Position numbers and translations under genes: made by a program. Shown piece after piece: positions 25,439-33,522 of a stretch of 64,000 nt of DNA. Each line of letters opens with the position of its first letter. The stretch's first letter is position 1. Under the pieces are notes generated by a model that searched no databases, had not been told where the DNA came from, and saw nothing but the letters and a program-made list of their open reading frames with translations. This DNA comes from Burkholderiales bacterium C2 (GTDB taxonomy: Bacteria; Pseudomonadota; Gammaproteobacteria; Burkholderiales; Burkholderiaceae_C): NCBI GenBank assembly GCA_005503085.1, contig SCOI01000003.1:124001-188000 (forward strand), given 5' to 3'.

Positions 25439-26368
25439 TCAGTCAGGCTCGGCGTCGGGCTCGACTCGGCTTTTTTTGCGTTTGTCTTTGCGCTGGGCCT
25501 CGATGGCCGCGCCGGCGGCCTGCCAGCGGGCGAATTCCTCGGGGGTTTCCAGCGTGATGCGGCCCAGCAGCGACTGGCGGTATTCATAGACCACGATCTC
25601 GGCCGCCTTCTGCAGATTGACGCGGCCGCCACCCAGCATGGCACCGCGCTTGCGGCCTATGGCCTCCAGCAGCTCCTCGTCGCCGAGCCCGGCCACATCG
25701 TCGAGCTTGTAGCGCGCCTCGACCTGGCCGGCGTAGTGCTGGCGCAGATAGTCCAGCAGCTCCAGCGCCACCTCTTCCTCGTTGAAGGCGTTGCGGCCGA
25801 TGGCGCCGCTGGCGGCCAGCTTGTAGCCGCTCTCGGGCACGGTGATGCGCGGCCACAGCATGCCGGGCGTGTCGAACAGGTAGAAGTCGTTCTCCAGCAC
25901 CAGCTTCTGCTCGACCTTGGTGATGCCCGGCTCATCGCCGGTCTTGGTGGCGCGCTTGCCCATCAAGGTGTTGATCAGCGTCGATTTGCCGACATTCGGG
26001 ATGCCGCAGATCAGCACCCGCAGCGGCTTGGCCATGCCGCCGCGCAGCGGCGCCAGCTCGCGGCAGGCGCTCATCAGCGCGCGCGCCGGGGCCGGCACGC
26101 TGGCGTCCAGGCCGATCGCGCGGGTCTCGGGCAGGGCGTTGTAGTGCGCCAGCCATTGCGCGGTGCGGGCCGGGTCGGCCAGATCCTGCTTGTTCAGCAG
26201 TTTCAGATTGGGCTTGCCTTCGGTCAGCTGGGCCAGCAGGGGGTTGGCGCTGGAGCCGGGCAGGCGCGCATCGAGCAGCTCGATGACCACATCGAGCCCC
26301 GCCTTCATGCGCTCCCGGATCGCGTTCCGGGTCGAATTCATATGACCCGGGAACCATTGAATCGCCAT
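25439..26368 (-). CDS. ylqF: Ribosome-biogenesis GTPase YlqF/RbgA
   Basis: A 309-residue circularly permuted GTPase that assists large-subunit assembly. The permuted order is visible: G4 NKQD, then G1 GIPNVGKST, the G2 region EPGITK and G3 DTPG. The N-terminus MAIQWFPGHMN is diagnostic and fixes the start at 26368, preceded by GAGGTAAAG. The C-terminus is highly charged (KDKRKKSRVEPDAEPD). It is monocistronic between the beta-oxidation operon and a divergent flagellar-like gene. Confidence 0.93.
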   Translation of the reverse strand: MAIQWFPGHMNSTRNAIRERMKAGLDVVIELLDARLPGSSANPLLAQLTEGKPNLKLLNKQDLADPARTAQWLAHYNALPETRAIGLDASVPAPARALMSACRELAPLRGGMAKPLRVLICGIPNVGKSTLINTLMGKRATKTGDEPGITKVEQKLVLENDFYLFDTPGMLWPRITVPESGYKLAASGAIGRNAFNEEEVALELLDYLRQHYAGQVEARYKLDDVAGLGDEELLEAIGRKRGAMLGGGRVNLQKAAEIVVYEYRQSLLGRITLETPEEFARWQAAGAAIEAQRKDKRKKSRVEPDAEPD

Positions 26369-26484
26369 CTTTACCTCGGTATTGGTGCGCCACCGGAGCG
26401 TGGCGCAAGGGCGGGATTGTCCTCGCAGCGGGCCGCGCCACCGCACAGGGTGTGAGGAAATGACGGGGAAATTCCCTTTTGTTC

Positions 26485-26511
26485 TCAAGTTTGGCGGCGC
26501 GCTGCCGATGA
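26485..26511 (+). promoter_or_regulatory. Sigma-28 (FliA) type promoter
   Basis: TCAAGTTT (26485-26492), an 11-base spacer and GCCGATGA (26504-26511) match the FliA consensus TAAAGTTT-N11-GCCGATAA at 7/8 and 7/8 positions. It lies 49 bases before the rod-like gene at 26560. Confidence 0.75.
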
Positions 26512-26559
26512 AGAGACAAGAATCCCGGCATCACGCCTGTTGTCCTTGGAGTGCTCGCC

Positions 26560-26862
26560 ATGTCGTCCGTCAGCCTGTCCACCGCCCTGTCCGGCATCTC
26601 GGCCGCGAACGAGCGCCTGCGCGCGTCGGCCCACAACACCGCCAATCTGCAGACCCCGGGCTTCCGGCCCGAGCGGGTGGTGCAGACCAGCCTGCCCGAG
26701 GGCGGCGTGGTGGCCGGTGCCGAGCGCAGCCAGCAGATCCAGGTCTCGGCCGAGCGCGAACTGGTCGAGCAGCGCAGCGCCACCTACAGCTTTGTAGCCA
26801 ATCTGCGGGTGCTGCAAACCCAGCTGCGCGCCGAGGGCGCTTTGCTGGACATCAAGGCTTAA
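26560..26862 (+). CDS. Orphan flagellar basal-body-rod-like protein
   Basis: A 100-residue protein beginning with the flagellar rod/hook N-terminal motif: SLSTALSGISAANERLRASA followed by HNTANLQTPGFRPER, close to the consensus of FlgB, FlgC, FlgE and FlgG. The rest ends in a long helix (ATYSFVANLRVLQTQLRAEG). It is too short for FlgG or FlgE and lacks the usual full length of FlgB/FlgC (about 130-140 residues). No other flagellar structural gene is nearby. The sigma-28-like promoter upstream suggests late flagellar expression. A longer start (GTG 26551) is possible. Confidence 0.75.
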   Translation: MSSVSLSTALSGISAANERLRASAHNTANLQTPGFRPERVVQTSLPEGGVVAGAERSQQIQVSAERELVEQRSATYSFVANLRVLQTQLRAEGALLDIKA

Positions 26863-26881
26863 GGTTATAAGCAAGCGGTAT

Positions 26882-26911
26882 TTGCTGCGGCGCATCAGCG
26901 CTCGTTAGAAT
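26882..26911 (+). promoter_or_regulatory. Candidate fpr promoter
   Basis: TTGCTG at 26882-26887 and TAGAAT at 26906-26911, spaced by 18 bases, precede the ferredoxin-NADP reductase start by 31 bases. TAGAAT boxes recur near starts in this genome. Confidence 0.5.
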
Positions 26912-26941
26912 TCCGGGTTATTACCAGAGCCCGCGTCATTC

Positions 26942-27715
26942 ATGAGTGCTTTTAACGAAGAACAGGTGCTGAGCGTCCATCACTGGACCGACCGGCTTTT
27001 CAGCTTCACCACCACCCGCGATACCGCGTTCCGCTTCCAGAACGGGCACTTCACGATGCTGGGCCTGCGGGTCGAGGGCAAGCCGCTGCTGCGGGCCTAC
27101 AGCGTCGCCAGCGCGAATCATGAAGAGCATCTGGAGTTCTTCAGCATCAAGGTGCCGGACGGTCCGCTGACCTCGCGCCTGCAGCATCTGAAGCCGGGCG
27201 ACAAGCTGCTGATCGGCCGCAAGCCCACCGGCACCCTGTTGACCGACTATCTGCACCCCGGCAAGAACCTCTACCTGCTGTCCACCGGCACGGGGCTGGC
27301 GCCCTTCCTCAGCGTGATCCGCGATCCGGCCACCTACGAGCGCTTCGAGAAGGTCATCCTGGTGCACGGCTGCCGCCATGTGAACGAGCTGGCCTACCAG
27401 GATCTGATCACCAAGGAACTGCACCAGCACGAGTTCCTCGGCGAGTTCGCCAGCGAGCAGCTGCTGTACTACCCGACCGTGACGCGCGAGCCCTTCCGCA
27501 ACCAGGGCCGCATCACCGATCTGCTGGCCACCGGCAAGATCGAGGCCGATCTGGGCCTGCCCAAGCTGAACGTCGAGAACGACCGCGTGATGATCTGCGG
27601 CAGCCCCGGCATGCTGAAGGATCTGAAGGCGATGCTGGAAGCGCGCAACTTCGAGGAAGGCTCGACCAGCAAGCTGGGCCACTTCGTGATTGAGCGCGCG
27701 TTCGCCGAGCAATAA
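26942..27715 (+). CDS. fpr: Ferredoxin/flavodoxin-NADP+ reductase
   Basis: A 257-residue FAD enzyme that exchanges electrons between NADPH and ferredoxin or flavodoxin. The FAD site RAYSVASAN and the NADP-binding LLSTGTGLAPFLSVIRDP and MICGSPGMLKDL motifs are present, and the protein ends in an aromatic-poor tail (FVIERAFAEQ) rather than a terminal Tyr or Trp, as in the bacterial subclass. Length is standard. It is monocistronic and ends four bases before the convergent HD-GYP gene. Confidence 0.93.
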   Translation: MSAFNEEQVLSVHHWTDRLFSFTTTRDTAFRFQNGHFTMLGLRVEGKPLLRAYSVASANHEEHLEFFSIKVPDGPLTSRLQHLKPGDKLLIGRKPTGTLLTDYLHPGKNLYLLSTGTGLAPFLSVIRDPATYERFEKVILVHGCRHVNELAYQDLITKELHQHEFLGEFASEQLLYYPTVTREPFRNQGRITDLLATGKIEADLGLPKLNVENDRVMICGSPGMLKDLKAMLEARNFEEGSTSKLGHFVIERAFAEQ

Positions 27716-27718
27716 GCC

Positions 27719-28957
27719 TTACTGGTCCAGCCAGAGCTGCTCGAGGTCCTGGAACCGCCAGGACGCGGGCGGCTCGACGCCGACAATCTTGTCGGCCGCT
27801 GCCGGGTCGGCCAGGTCCAGCTCGAAGGCGGGGCTCAGTCGGTGCTGTTCCTGGGCCGTGTAGAAGACCTTGACCCTGGGTTTGAGCAGCGAGTCCTTGC
27901 CCTGGGCGACGATGACCGCCAGCCGGTCCGATTGCAGCCGCACCAGCGAGCCCACCGGGTAGATGCCCACCGCCTTGACGAAGTGCTGGAAGATCTGCGC
28001 ATCGAACTGGCCCTTGGCCTGGGCCATATGGCGCATCGCCTCGCCCGGGTCCCAGGGCGCCCGGTAGGGTCGGCGTGAGGTCACGGCGTCATAGACATCG
28101 CAGATCGCCGCCATGCGGGCCAGCGGCGCGATCTTGTCGCCGGCCAGGCCATCGGGGTAGCCGCTGCCGTCGCTGCGCTCATGGTGGTGCAAGACCGCAT
28201 CCAGCACCGCCGCGCTGAAGCCGCCTTCCTTGCCCAGCATCTCGTGGCCTTTGCGCGCATGGGTCTTCAGCAGTGCCAGCTCCTCGTCGCTCAGACGGCC
28301 GGGCTTGCCCAGCAGCTCCGGCGGCATCGCCGCCTTGCCGGTGTCCAGCAGCAGGCCGGCCAGACCGGCCTCGCGCACCAGGTGGTCGGCCAGCCCCATC
28401 TGCCGCGCCAGCCCCACCATCAGTGCGCAGACGGCCACCGCATGCATATAGGTGTAGTCGTCCACCGTCTTCAGCCGGCTGATGCTGATCAACGCGCTGG
28501 GGCTGTCGCTGACCGAGCTCATCACGTCCTCGACCACCGGCAGACAGGTCTGGGCATCCAGCGCCTGGCCCATGCGGGCCTGGGCGAACAGGTCGACGAC
28601 GGCGCCCAGCGACCTGCGGCTCAGGTTCAGCGCCTCGGTATAGCTGGGCCCGGCATCGGCCACGGCGGGATGCGCCGGCGGCAGTGCAGTGACCTCGGGT
28701 TCGGGCGACGCCGACGGCGCTGCGGCGGGCTCCGGGCTGGGGGCTTCGGGCTCGGGCGCGACATCGAGGCCCTGATCGGTGTCGATCACGACCTCGGCGA
28801 TGCCGGCCTCCAGCAGCTTGTGGATATCGCGCGCGTCGCGCAGCAGGAAGCGTGAGCGCCAGAACGGGTGGCTCATCCACGAGCCGCTCAGCTGGTGGAG
28901 AAACATGCCCAGGCGCAGCTGTGATGTCGGAATGGTTTTCAGCACGGGCAGCAGCAT
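27719..28957 (-). CDS. HD-GYP-like protein lacking the HD histidine
   Basis: A 412-residue protein. Residues about 8-60 resemble the N-terminal domain (DUF3391-like, IPTSQLRLGMFLHQLSGSW) found before many HD-GYP phosphodiesterases of cyclic di-GMP. A Pro/Glu/Ala-rich linker spans 67-100. The HD-GYP domain covers about 140-330. The HD motif reads LLLDTGK (Leu204-Asp205), where His-Asp is expected; the DNA codon is CTG. The remaining signature KTHARKGHEML and HHERSDGSGYP is intact. Loss of a metal ligand suggests reduced or altered catalysis. The start at ATG 28957 gives a sensible N-terminus; a longer frame to 29032 has no support. Confidence 0.82.
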   Translation of the reverse strand: MLLPVLKTIPTSQLRLGMFLHQLSGSWMSHPFWRSRFLLRDARDIHKLLEAGIAEVVIDTDQGLDVAPEPEAPSPEPAAAPSASPEPEVTALPPAHPAVADAGPSYTEALNLSRRSLGAVVDLFAQARMGQALDAQTCLPVVEDVMSSVSDSPSALISISRLKTVDDYTYMHAVAVCALMVGLARQMGLADHLVREAGLAGLLLDTGKAAMPPELLGKPGRLSDEELALLKTHARKGHEMLGKEGGFSAAVLDAVLHHHERSDGSGYPDGLAGDKIAPLARMAAICDVYDAVTSRRPYRAPWDPGEAMRHMAQAKGQFDAQIFQHFVKAVGIYPVGSLVRLQSDRLAVIVAQGKDSLLKPRVKVFYTAQEQHRLSPAFELDLADPAAADKIVGVEPPASWRFQDLEQLWLDQ

Positions 28958-29050
28958 GCCAGCAAAAGCGTGCGGTTTTTGGCGGACCGCCCCCGAGGCC
29001 GGTCCTGCCGTGCATTTTGTTGCATCTGCCACCGTCCATTCACAGCCGCC

Positions 29051-29383
29051 TCAGCGCTGCAAGGCCACCAGCAGGGTCTTGCCGTCCACCATGCGGGCCT
29101 GGAAGCGCAGCTTGTCGCCGGGCTTGAGCCCGGCCAGTTGCTCGGCCGGCAGCTCGCCGTCCTGCCAGCTGAACACCATGGTCATCGGCGGCATGTCCAG
29201 GTTCCTGATCTCGCCATGCTTGAGGGTGATCTTCTTGTTGGCCAGATCGATGCGGCGCACCTCGCCGTCGGCCCAGGCGGGCGCAGCGGCGGTCGTGTCA
29301 TGCGTGGGGTCCGTCTGGGCCTGGCAGAGCTGCAGGCTGGCCGCGGCCAGCAGGGCGATGAGGATTTTGTGCTTCAGTTTCAT
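29051..29383 (-). CDS. CusF-like periplasmic copper-binding protein
   Basis: A 110-residue exported protein. After a signal peptide (cleavage near CQAQ, residue 23) the mature part matches the CusF/YdeI-type OB fold, EVRRIDLANKKITLKHGEIR then NLDMPPMTMVF. His56, Met67 and Met69 correspond to the Cu(I) ligands of CusF; the capping Trp of CusF aligns with Met64. It is the last gene of the copper cluster, 14 bases after the DUF411 gene, and likely acts as a periplasmic copper chaperone. Confidence 0.88.
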   Translation of the reverse strand: MKLKHKILIALLAAASLQLCQAQTDPTHDTTAAAPAWADGEVRRIDLANKKITLKHGEIRNLDMPPMTMVFSWQDGELPAEQLAGLKPGDKLRFQARMVDGKTLLVALQR

Positions 29384-29397
29384 GATGGGCTTGGGGT

Positions 29398-29865
29398 TTA
29401 AACGTGGCGGGAGAAGGTCCGGGTCTTGCCGTTGCGCTGTACCAGCAGCACCTCGTAGGCATCGCGCCGGCCACCGTACTCGGGGCCGTCCATGCCCGGC
29501 GAGCCGATCGGCATCCCGGGCACGGCCAGACCCAGCGCGACGGGACGCTGGCGCAGCAGCCGCTGGATATCGCCGGCCGGTACATGGCCCTCGATCACAT
29601 AGCCGGACACCAGGGCCGTATGGCAGCTGCCCAGGGCCTGAGGCATGCCCAGCCGGGCGCGGGCCTCGCTGTTGCCGATGTCGTGCAGCTCGACGACGAA
29701 GCCATGCGCTTCGAGATGCTTGACCCAGACCTGGCAGCAGCCGCAGGCGGCATCCTTCCAGACCGTGATGGCCTGGCCGCGCGCGGGGCCCTGGGCCTGT
29801 GTGAGCCCGGTCGCGGCCAGGCCCAGCGCCAGCAGCAGGCGGCGGCGTGTCGGTGCTGTCTTCAT
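29398..29865 (-). CDS. DUF411 metal-binding protein
   Basis: A 155-residue exported protein of the DUF411 family found in copper and silver resistance loci. The N-terminus (TRRRLLLALGLAATGL) looks like a Tat or Sec signal. The family core is visible: AACGCCQVWVKHLEAHGF with the CxC-C cluster, LGSCHTALVSGYVIEGHVPA and VPGMPIGSPGMDGPEYGGRR. Cys, His and Met side chains are plausible Cu ligands. Its start overlaps the cupredoxin stop by four bases, so the two are translationally coupled. Confidence 0.87.
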   Translation of the reverse strand: MKTAPTRRRLLLALGLAATGLTQAQGPARGQAITVWKDAACGCCQVWVKHLEAHGFVVELHDIGNSEARARLGMPQALGSCHTALVSGYVIEGHVPAGDIQRLLRQRPVALGLAVPGMPIGSPGMDGPEYGGRRDAYEVLLVQRNGKTRTFSRHV

Positions 29866-30365
29866 CGCTTGCCCTCCTTGGAGCCGGCCGGCCTGACGAT
29901 GATCTTGCCGCGCATGCCGGCCTGGTAGTGGCCGTTGATCAGGCAGGCGAAGTCGAACTCGCCGGCACGGTTGAAGCGCCAGACGATCTCGCCGCGCTGG
30001 CCCGGGTCGACATGGGCCATATGGGCCTCGTCATGTTCCATGCCGGGGAATTTCTGCATCAGCGCGGCATGCTCGTCGAGCTGCTTGGGCGTGCCTATCA
30101 CCAGCTCGTGCAGCAGCTGGCCCTTGTTGTGGATGCGCAGCCGCAGCGTCTCGCCCTCGCGCACCTCGATGCGATCGGGGCTGAAGCGCATATCGTCGCC
30201 CATCGTGATGGCGATCGTGCGGGCGACCTTGGTGGCGTCGCCGGCAATGCCGAAGGCTTGCTGTTCCTTCTTGACCGTGGTGCCATGCTGCGGGCCGTGG
30301 GCATGGGCCAGGCTGGCGCTGAGCATCAGGGCGGACAGCAGAAAACGGATCCGGATGTTTTTCAT
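29862..30365 (-). CDS. Periplasmic cupredoxin
   Basis: A 167-residue blue-copper-type protein. A signal peptide ends near SLAHAHG. The cupredoxin core includes His86 (LLHELVIG), Cys141, His146 and Met151 in FACLINGHYQAGM, a complete type 1 copper site. An insert rich in His and Met (FPGMEHDEAHMAHVDPG, about 107-122) may bind additional copper. It probably transfers electrons or copper to the multicopper oxidase encoded just upstream in the same operon. Confidence 0.9.
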   Translation of the reverse strand: MKNIRIRFLLSALMLSASLAHAHGPQHGTTVKKEQQAFGIAGDATKVARTIAITMGDDMRFSPDRIEVREGETLRLRIHNKGQLLHELVIGTPKQLDEHAALMQKFPGMEHDEAHMAHVDPGQRGEIVWRFNRAGEFDFACLINGHYQAGMRGKIIVRPAGSKEGKR

Positions 30366-30378
30366 CTGTAGGGCTTTT

Positions 30379-31758
30379 TCAATGAGAGTGATGATGGCCG
30401 AGCTTGCGCACCTTGACCTCGGTGGCGGGCTTGGCTGATGCCGCGGGCGCGCGCGGCGGCTCGGTCACGGCGGCGGGCACTTCGTGCGCCACCGTGCCCG
30501 GCGCGGCGTGCTTGGCGTACCAGCCGGGATCGCTGTAGTCGCCGGCCTTCTGGTCGCGGCGCACCTTCAGCACGCTGAACATGCCGCCCATCTCCAGCCC
30601 GCCATAGGGGCCATGGCCGGCCATCATCGGCGCGGTGTTGTCGGGCAGCGGCATGGTCATCTCGCCCATATCGGCCATGCCGCGCTCGCCCATCACCATG
30701 TAGTCGGGGATCAGCTGGGTGATCTTGCCGGCCAGGCCGCTGTGGTCGACACCGATCAGCGTGTCGACGTCATGGCCCATCGCATTCATCGTGTGATGGC
30801 TCTTGTGGCAATGAAAAGCCCAGTCGCCCGGCTCGTCGGCCAGGAACTCGATCTGCCGCATCTGGCCGACCGCGACATCGGTGGTCACCTCGGGCCAGCG
30901 CGCGCTCCTGGGCACCGGACCGCCATCGGTGCCGGTGACCTCGAACTCGTGGCCGTGCAGATGGATGGGGTGATTGGTCATCGTCAGATTGCCGACGCGC
31001 ACGCGCACCCGGTCGCCCAGGCGCACATTCAGCGTGTCGATGCCGGGGAAGATGCGGCTGTTCCAGCTCCACAGATTGAAGTCCGTCATCGTCATGATCT
31101 TGGGCGTGTAGCTGCCGGGATCGATGTCGTAGCTGGACAGCAGGAAGCAGAAGTCGCGCTGCACCTCGGCGATCTGCGGATGCCTGGCCTTCGGGTGCGT
31201 GACCCAGAAGCCCATCATGCCCATCGCCATCTGCGTCATCTCGTCGGCATGGGGGTGGTACATAAAGGTGCCGGGCCGGCGCGCGACGAACTCGTAGACA
31301 AAGGTCTGTCCCGGCTTGATCGAGGGCTGTGTCAGGCCCGAGACTCCGTCCATGCCATTGGGCAGGCGCTGGCCGTGCCAGTGCACGCTGGTGTGCTCGG
31401 GCAGGCGGTTGCTCACGTAGATGCGCACCCGGTCCCCCTCGACGACCTCGATGGTGGGGCCGGGCGACTGGCCGTTATAGCCCCACAGATGGGCTTTGAA
31501 GCCCTCGCACATTTCACGCACCACCGGCTCGGCGACCAGGTGGAACTCCTTGACACCGTCGCGCATGCGCCATGGGCAAGTCCAGCCGTTCAAGGTGACG
31601 ACGGGGTTGTAGGGCCGACCGTTGGCGGGCACGAGGGGCGGGGCGGTGGCGGCGCTGGTCTGCTGCACCGCCTCGGGAATGGCAGCCAGGGCCACGCGCG
31701 AGACAGCACTCGCAGCGACCGCGCCAGCGCCGAGGAAGAGATTGCGTCGGGAAACCAT
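30379..31758 (-). CDS. Periplasmic multicopper oxidase
   Basis: A 459-residue three-domain copper oxidase with a Tat signal (SRRNLFLGAGAVAAS). All four copper-ligand motifs are present: HWHG at 126-129, HPH at 168-170, HPIHLHGHEF, and HCHKSHHTMNAMGH carrying the type 1 Cys, His and Met. It is shorter than classical CopA (about 600) because the Met-rich repeats are reduced, although a Met-rich loop (MGERGMADMGEMTMP) remains. The C-terminus ends in HHHSH. Likely role: oxidation of Cu(I) in the periplasm. It lies between a TolC-like gene and a cupredoxin gene. Confidence 0.92.
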   Translation of the reverse strand: MVSRRNLFLGAGAVAASAVSRVALAAIPEAVQQTSAATAPPLVPANGRPYNPVVTLNGWTCPWRMRDGVKEFHLVAEPVVREMCEGFKAHLWGYNGQSPGPTIEVVEGDRVRIYVSNRLPEHTSVHWHGQRLPNGMDGVSGLTQPSIKPGQTFVYEFVARRPGTFMYHPHADEMTQMAMGMMGFWVTHPKARHPQIAEVQRDFCFLLSSYDIDPGSYTPKIMTMTDFNLWSWNSRIFPGIDTLNVRLGDRVRVRVGNLTMTNHPIHLHGHEFEVTGTDGGPVPRSARWPEVTTDVAVGQMRQIEFLADEPGDWAFHCHKSHHTMNAMGHDVDTLIGVDHSGLAGKITQLIPDYMVMGERGMADMGEMTMPLPDNTAPMMAGHGPYGGLEMGGMFSVLKVRRDQKAGDYSDPGWYAKHAAPGTVAHEVPAAVTEPPRAPAASAKPATEVKVRKLGHHHSH

Positions 31759-31771
31759 GATGGTCTTGCTT

Positions 31772-33178
31772 TCAATGGCCGCCGGCGCTGTATTCAGCGG
31801 GGGCGGCGGAAGAGGAGGAGACGGCGCTTGCGCCCACCGGCCCGATCAGGGCCTGGTCGAGCTCGGCCTCGGCGAGGAAGAAATCGCGCTGGGCCTCGAT
31901 CGCCGCCGACACCGCGACGATCTGCGCGCGCGCGTCGGCCAGCAGCTCGAACACGCCGATCAGCATGCCGTTGTAGCGCAGCAGGTTCTCGTCGGCGATG
32001 CGCTGCCGGGTCGGCACGATCTCGGTGGCGTAGTGGCGCGCGATATCGAAGGCCGAGCGGTAGCGCCCGTAGGCTTCGCGGGCTTCCGAGCGGGCCTGGA
32101 TCGCGGTGTGGGCGGTGCGTTCGAGCGCCTGCATATAGAGGCTCTCGGCGCGCGCGACCCGGGCCTGGCCCCAGTCGAACAAGGGCAGCTCCAGGCTCAG
32201 CTCGAAGCCGCGCTGGGTCGGCTCCTCCTTGCTGCTGTTGCGGACGATGCCCAGCTCCAGCACGTTGATGAAACGGGTGCGCTGGCTCAGGCCCAGTTCG
32301 CTGGCGCGCAGCTCGGCAGCGCGCTTGGCGGCCTGCACATCGAGGCGCTGGGCGATCGCCTGGCGCTCGACCTCGGGCAGCTCGCGCGCTGCGCCGGGCA
32401 GCTCGGGCAGACGCTCGGGCAGGCGGAATTGCGTTTGCTCGCCCCACAGGCCCAGCGCCCGTATCAGCGTCTCGCGCTGGCTGCGCGCCTGGGTCTCGGC
32501 ACGCGCCACGGACAAGGCGGCCTCGGCATAGAAACCATGCTCGCGGGCCTGGCGCAGCTTGTTGACATTGCCGGCCGCGGCCATGCGCCGCGCCAGCTCC
32601 GCACCGGCCTCGGCGGCCTCCATCACCTGACGGCTGTACTGCCGCAGCTGCTCGGCGGCCAGCGCCTGGTAGTAGGCCTTGCGGGCCTGGGCGGCAATCG
32701 CCAGCACTTGCAGGGCCAGGTCTTGCTGAGTCTGCCGCAGGCGCAGCGCGCCAACGCGCCGGCTTCGGTCCAGGCTCAGCCAGCTGCCCAGATTCAGGTG
32801 CAGGCCGCGCTCGATCTCGGTCTCGCTGCCCTGGCGCATGCGGCCCAGGCTCAGCCCGGGGTTCAGCGGCCGGCTCAGCTGCACCAGATCCGCGTCGGCT
32901 ACACCCAGCTGATGCAGCTCGGCGCGCAGGCCGCGGTGGTTCAGGAGCGCGATCTGCACCGCGCTATCGGCCGTCAGCGGCACGGCCAGCAGCTCGGCGA
33001 CACGGGTGGCCAGGGCCTCAGTTTGCTCGGCATCGCGCGGCCACTGCAGATCCTGTTTCAGCAGGGCCTGGGTTTGCGCCTGCAGCGGCGCGAAACGTTC
33101 TTGCGGCTGCAGGCTGGCGCAGCCTGCCAGGGCCAGGCCGGCGCACACGAGCGCCGGTCTCATCAACAGAGGGTTCAT
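31772..33178 (-). CDS. TolC/CusC-family outer-membrane lipoprotein
   Basis: A 468-residue outer-membrane efflux factor. A lipobox LAGC (Cys20) anchors it to the outer membrane. Two repeated helical halves rich in Ala, Leu, Gln and Arg follow, with the family pattern GVADADLVQLSRPLNPGLSL in the first and ELSLELPLFDWGQARVARA in the second. No RND pump (CusA) or adaptor (CusB) gene adjoins it, so the partner must lie elsewhere. It begins ten bases after the small exported protein and ends 13 bases before the copper oxidase gene. Confidence 0.87.
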   Translation of the reverse strand: MNPLLMRPALVCAGLALAGCASLQPQERFAPLQAQTQALLKQDLQWPRDAEQTEALATRVAELLAVPLTADSAVQIALLNHRGLRAELHQLGVADADLVQLSRPLNPGLSLGRMRQGSETEIERGLHLNLGSWLSLDRSRRVGALRLRQTQQDLALQVLAIAAQARKAYYQALAAEQLRQYSRQVMEAAEAGAELARRMAAAGNVNKLRQAREHGFYAEAALSVARAETQARSQRETLIRALGLWGEQTQFRLPERLPELPGAARELPEVERQAIAQRLDVQAAKRAAELRASELGLSQRTRFINVLELGIVRNSSKEEPTQRGFELSLELPLFDWGQARVARAESLYMQALERTAHTAIQARSEAREAYGRYRSAFDIARHYATEIVPTRQRIADENLLRYNGMLIGVFELLADARAQIVAVSAAIEAQRDFFLAEAELDQALIGPVGASAVSSSSAAPAEYSAGGH

Positions 33179-33188
33179 GTGGCGGCCC

Positions 33189-33452
33189 TCAGTGCTTGTG
33201 GACCGGCGCCGAGGCGGCGGCTTCCCGCGCGTAGGCGCGCCAGCCGCCGGCTTGCTGGACGCGGCGATTCGCGGCGCGCCAGTCGGCCAGCTCGGCCTCG
33301 CTGAGGGGCTTGTAGTGTTGCAGCGCGGAGGGGGGGCGTGCCGGAGGCACCTCGGCCTTGGGGTCCGTCGGGTCGGGCCTGGCTTGCGCCAGCGCGCTCA
33401 GGGCGGCGCCGGCGAGCAGGCAGGCCGCCAGATAGGGCAGTGCAGATGTCAT
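33189..33452 (-). CDS. Small exported protein of the copper cluster
   Basis: An 87-residue protein of unknown function with a signal peptide (MTSALPYLAACLLAGAAL, cleavage near ALAQA). The mature part is Pro-rich (PPARPPSALQHYKPLSEAEL), then helical (DWRAANRRVQQAGGWRAYAR), ending in HKH. Such short exported proteins occur upstream of TolC-oxidase copper operons. Start 33452 was preferred to an upstream frame start because it begins the signal peptide. Confidence 0.65.
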   Translation of the reverse strand: MTSALPYLAACLLAGAALSALAQARPDPTDPKAEVPPARPPSALQHYKPLSEAELADWRAANRRVQQAGGWRAYAREAAASAPVHKH

Positions 33453-33522
33453 TGCATCCTCGCGTGAGGAAAAGTCGGAAGAGAAGGGGCGAGCCGGCAT
33501 CAAGCCGAGCCCGCCGGACTGC

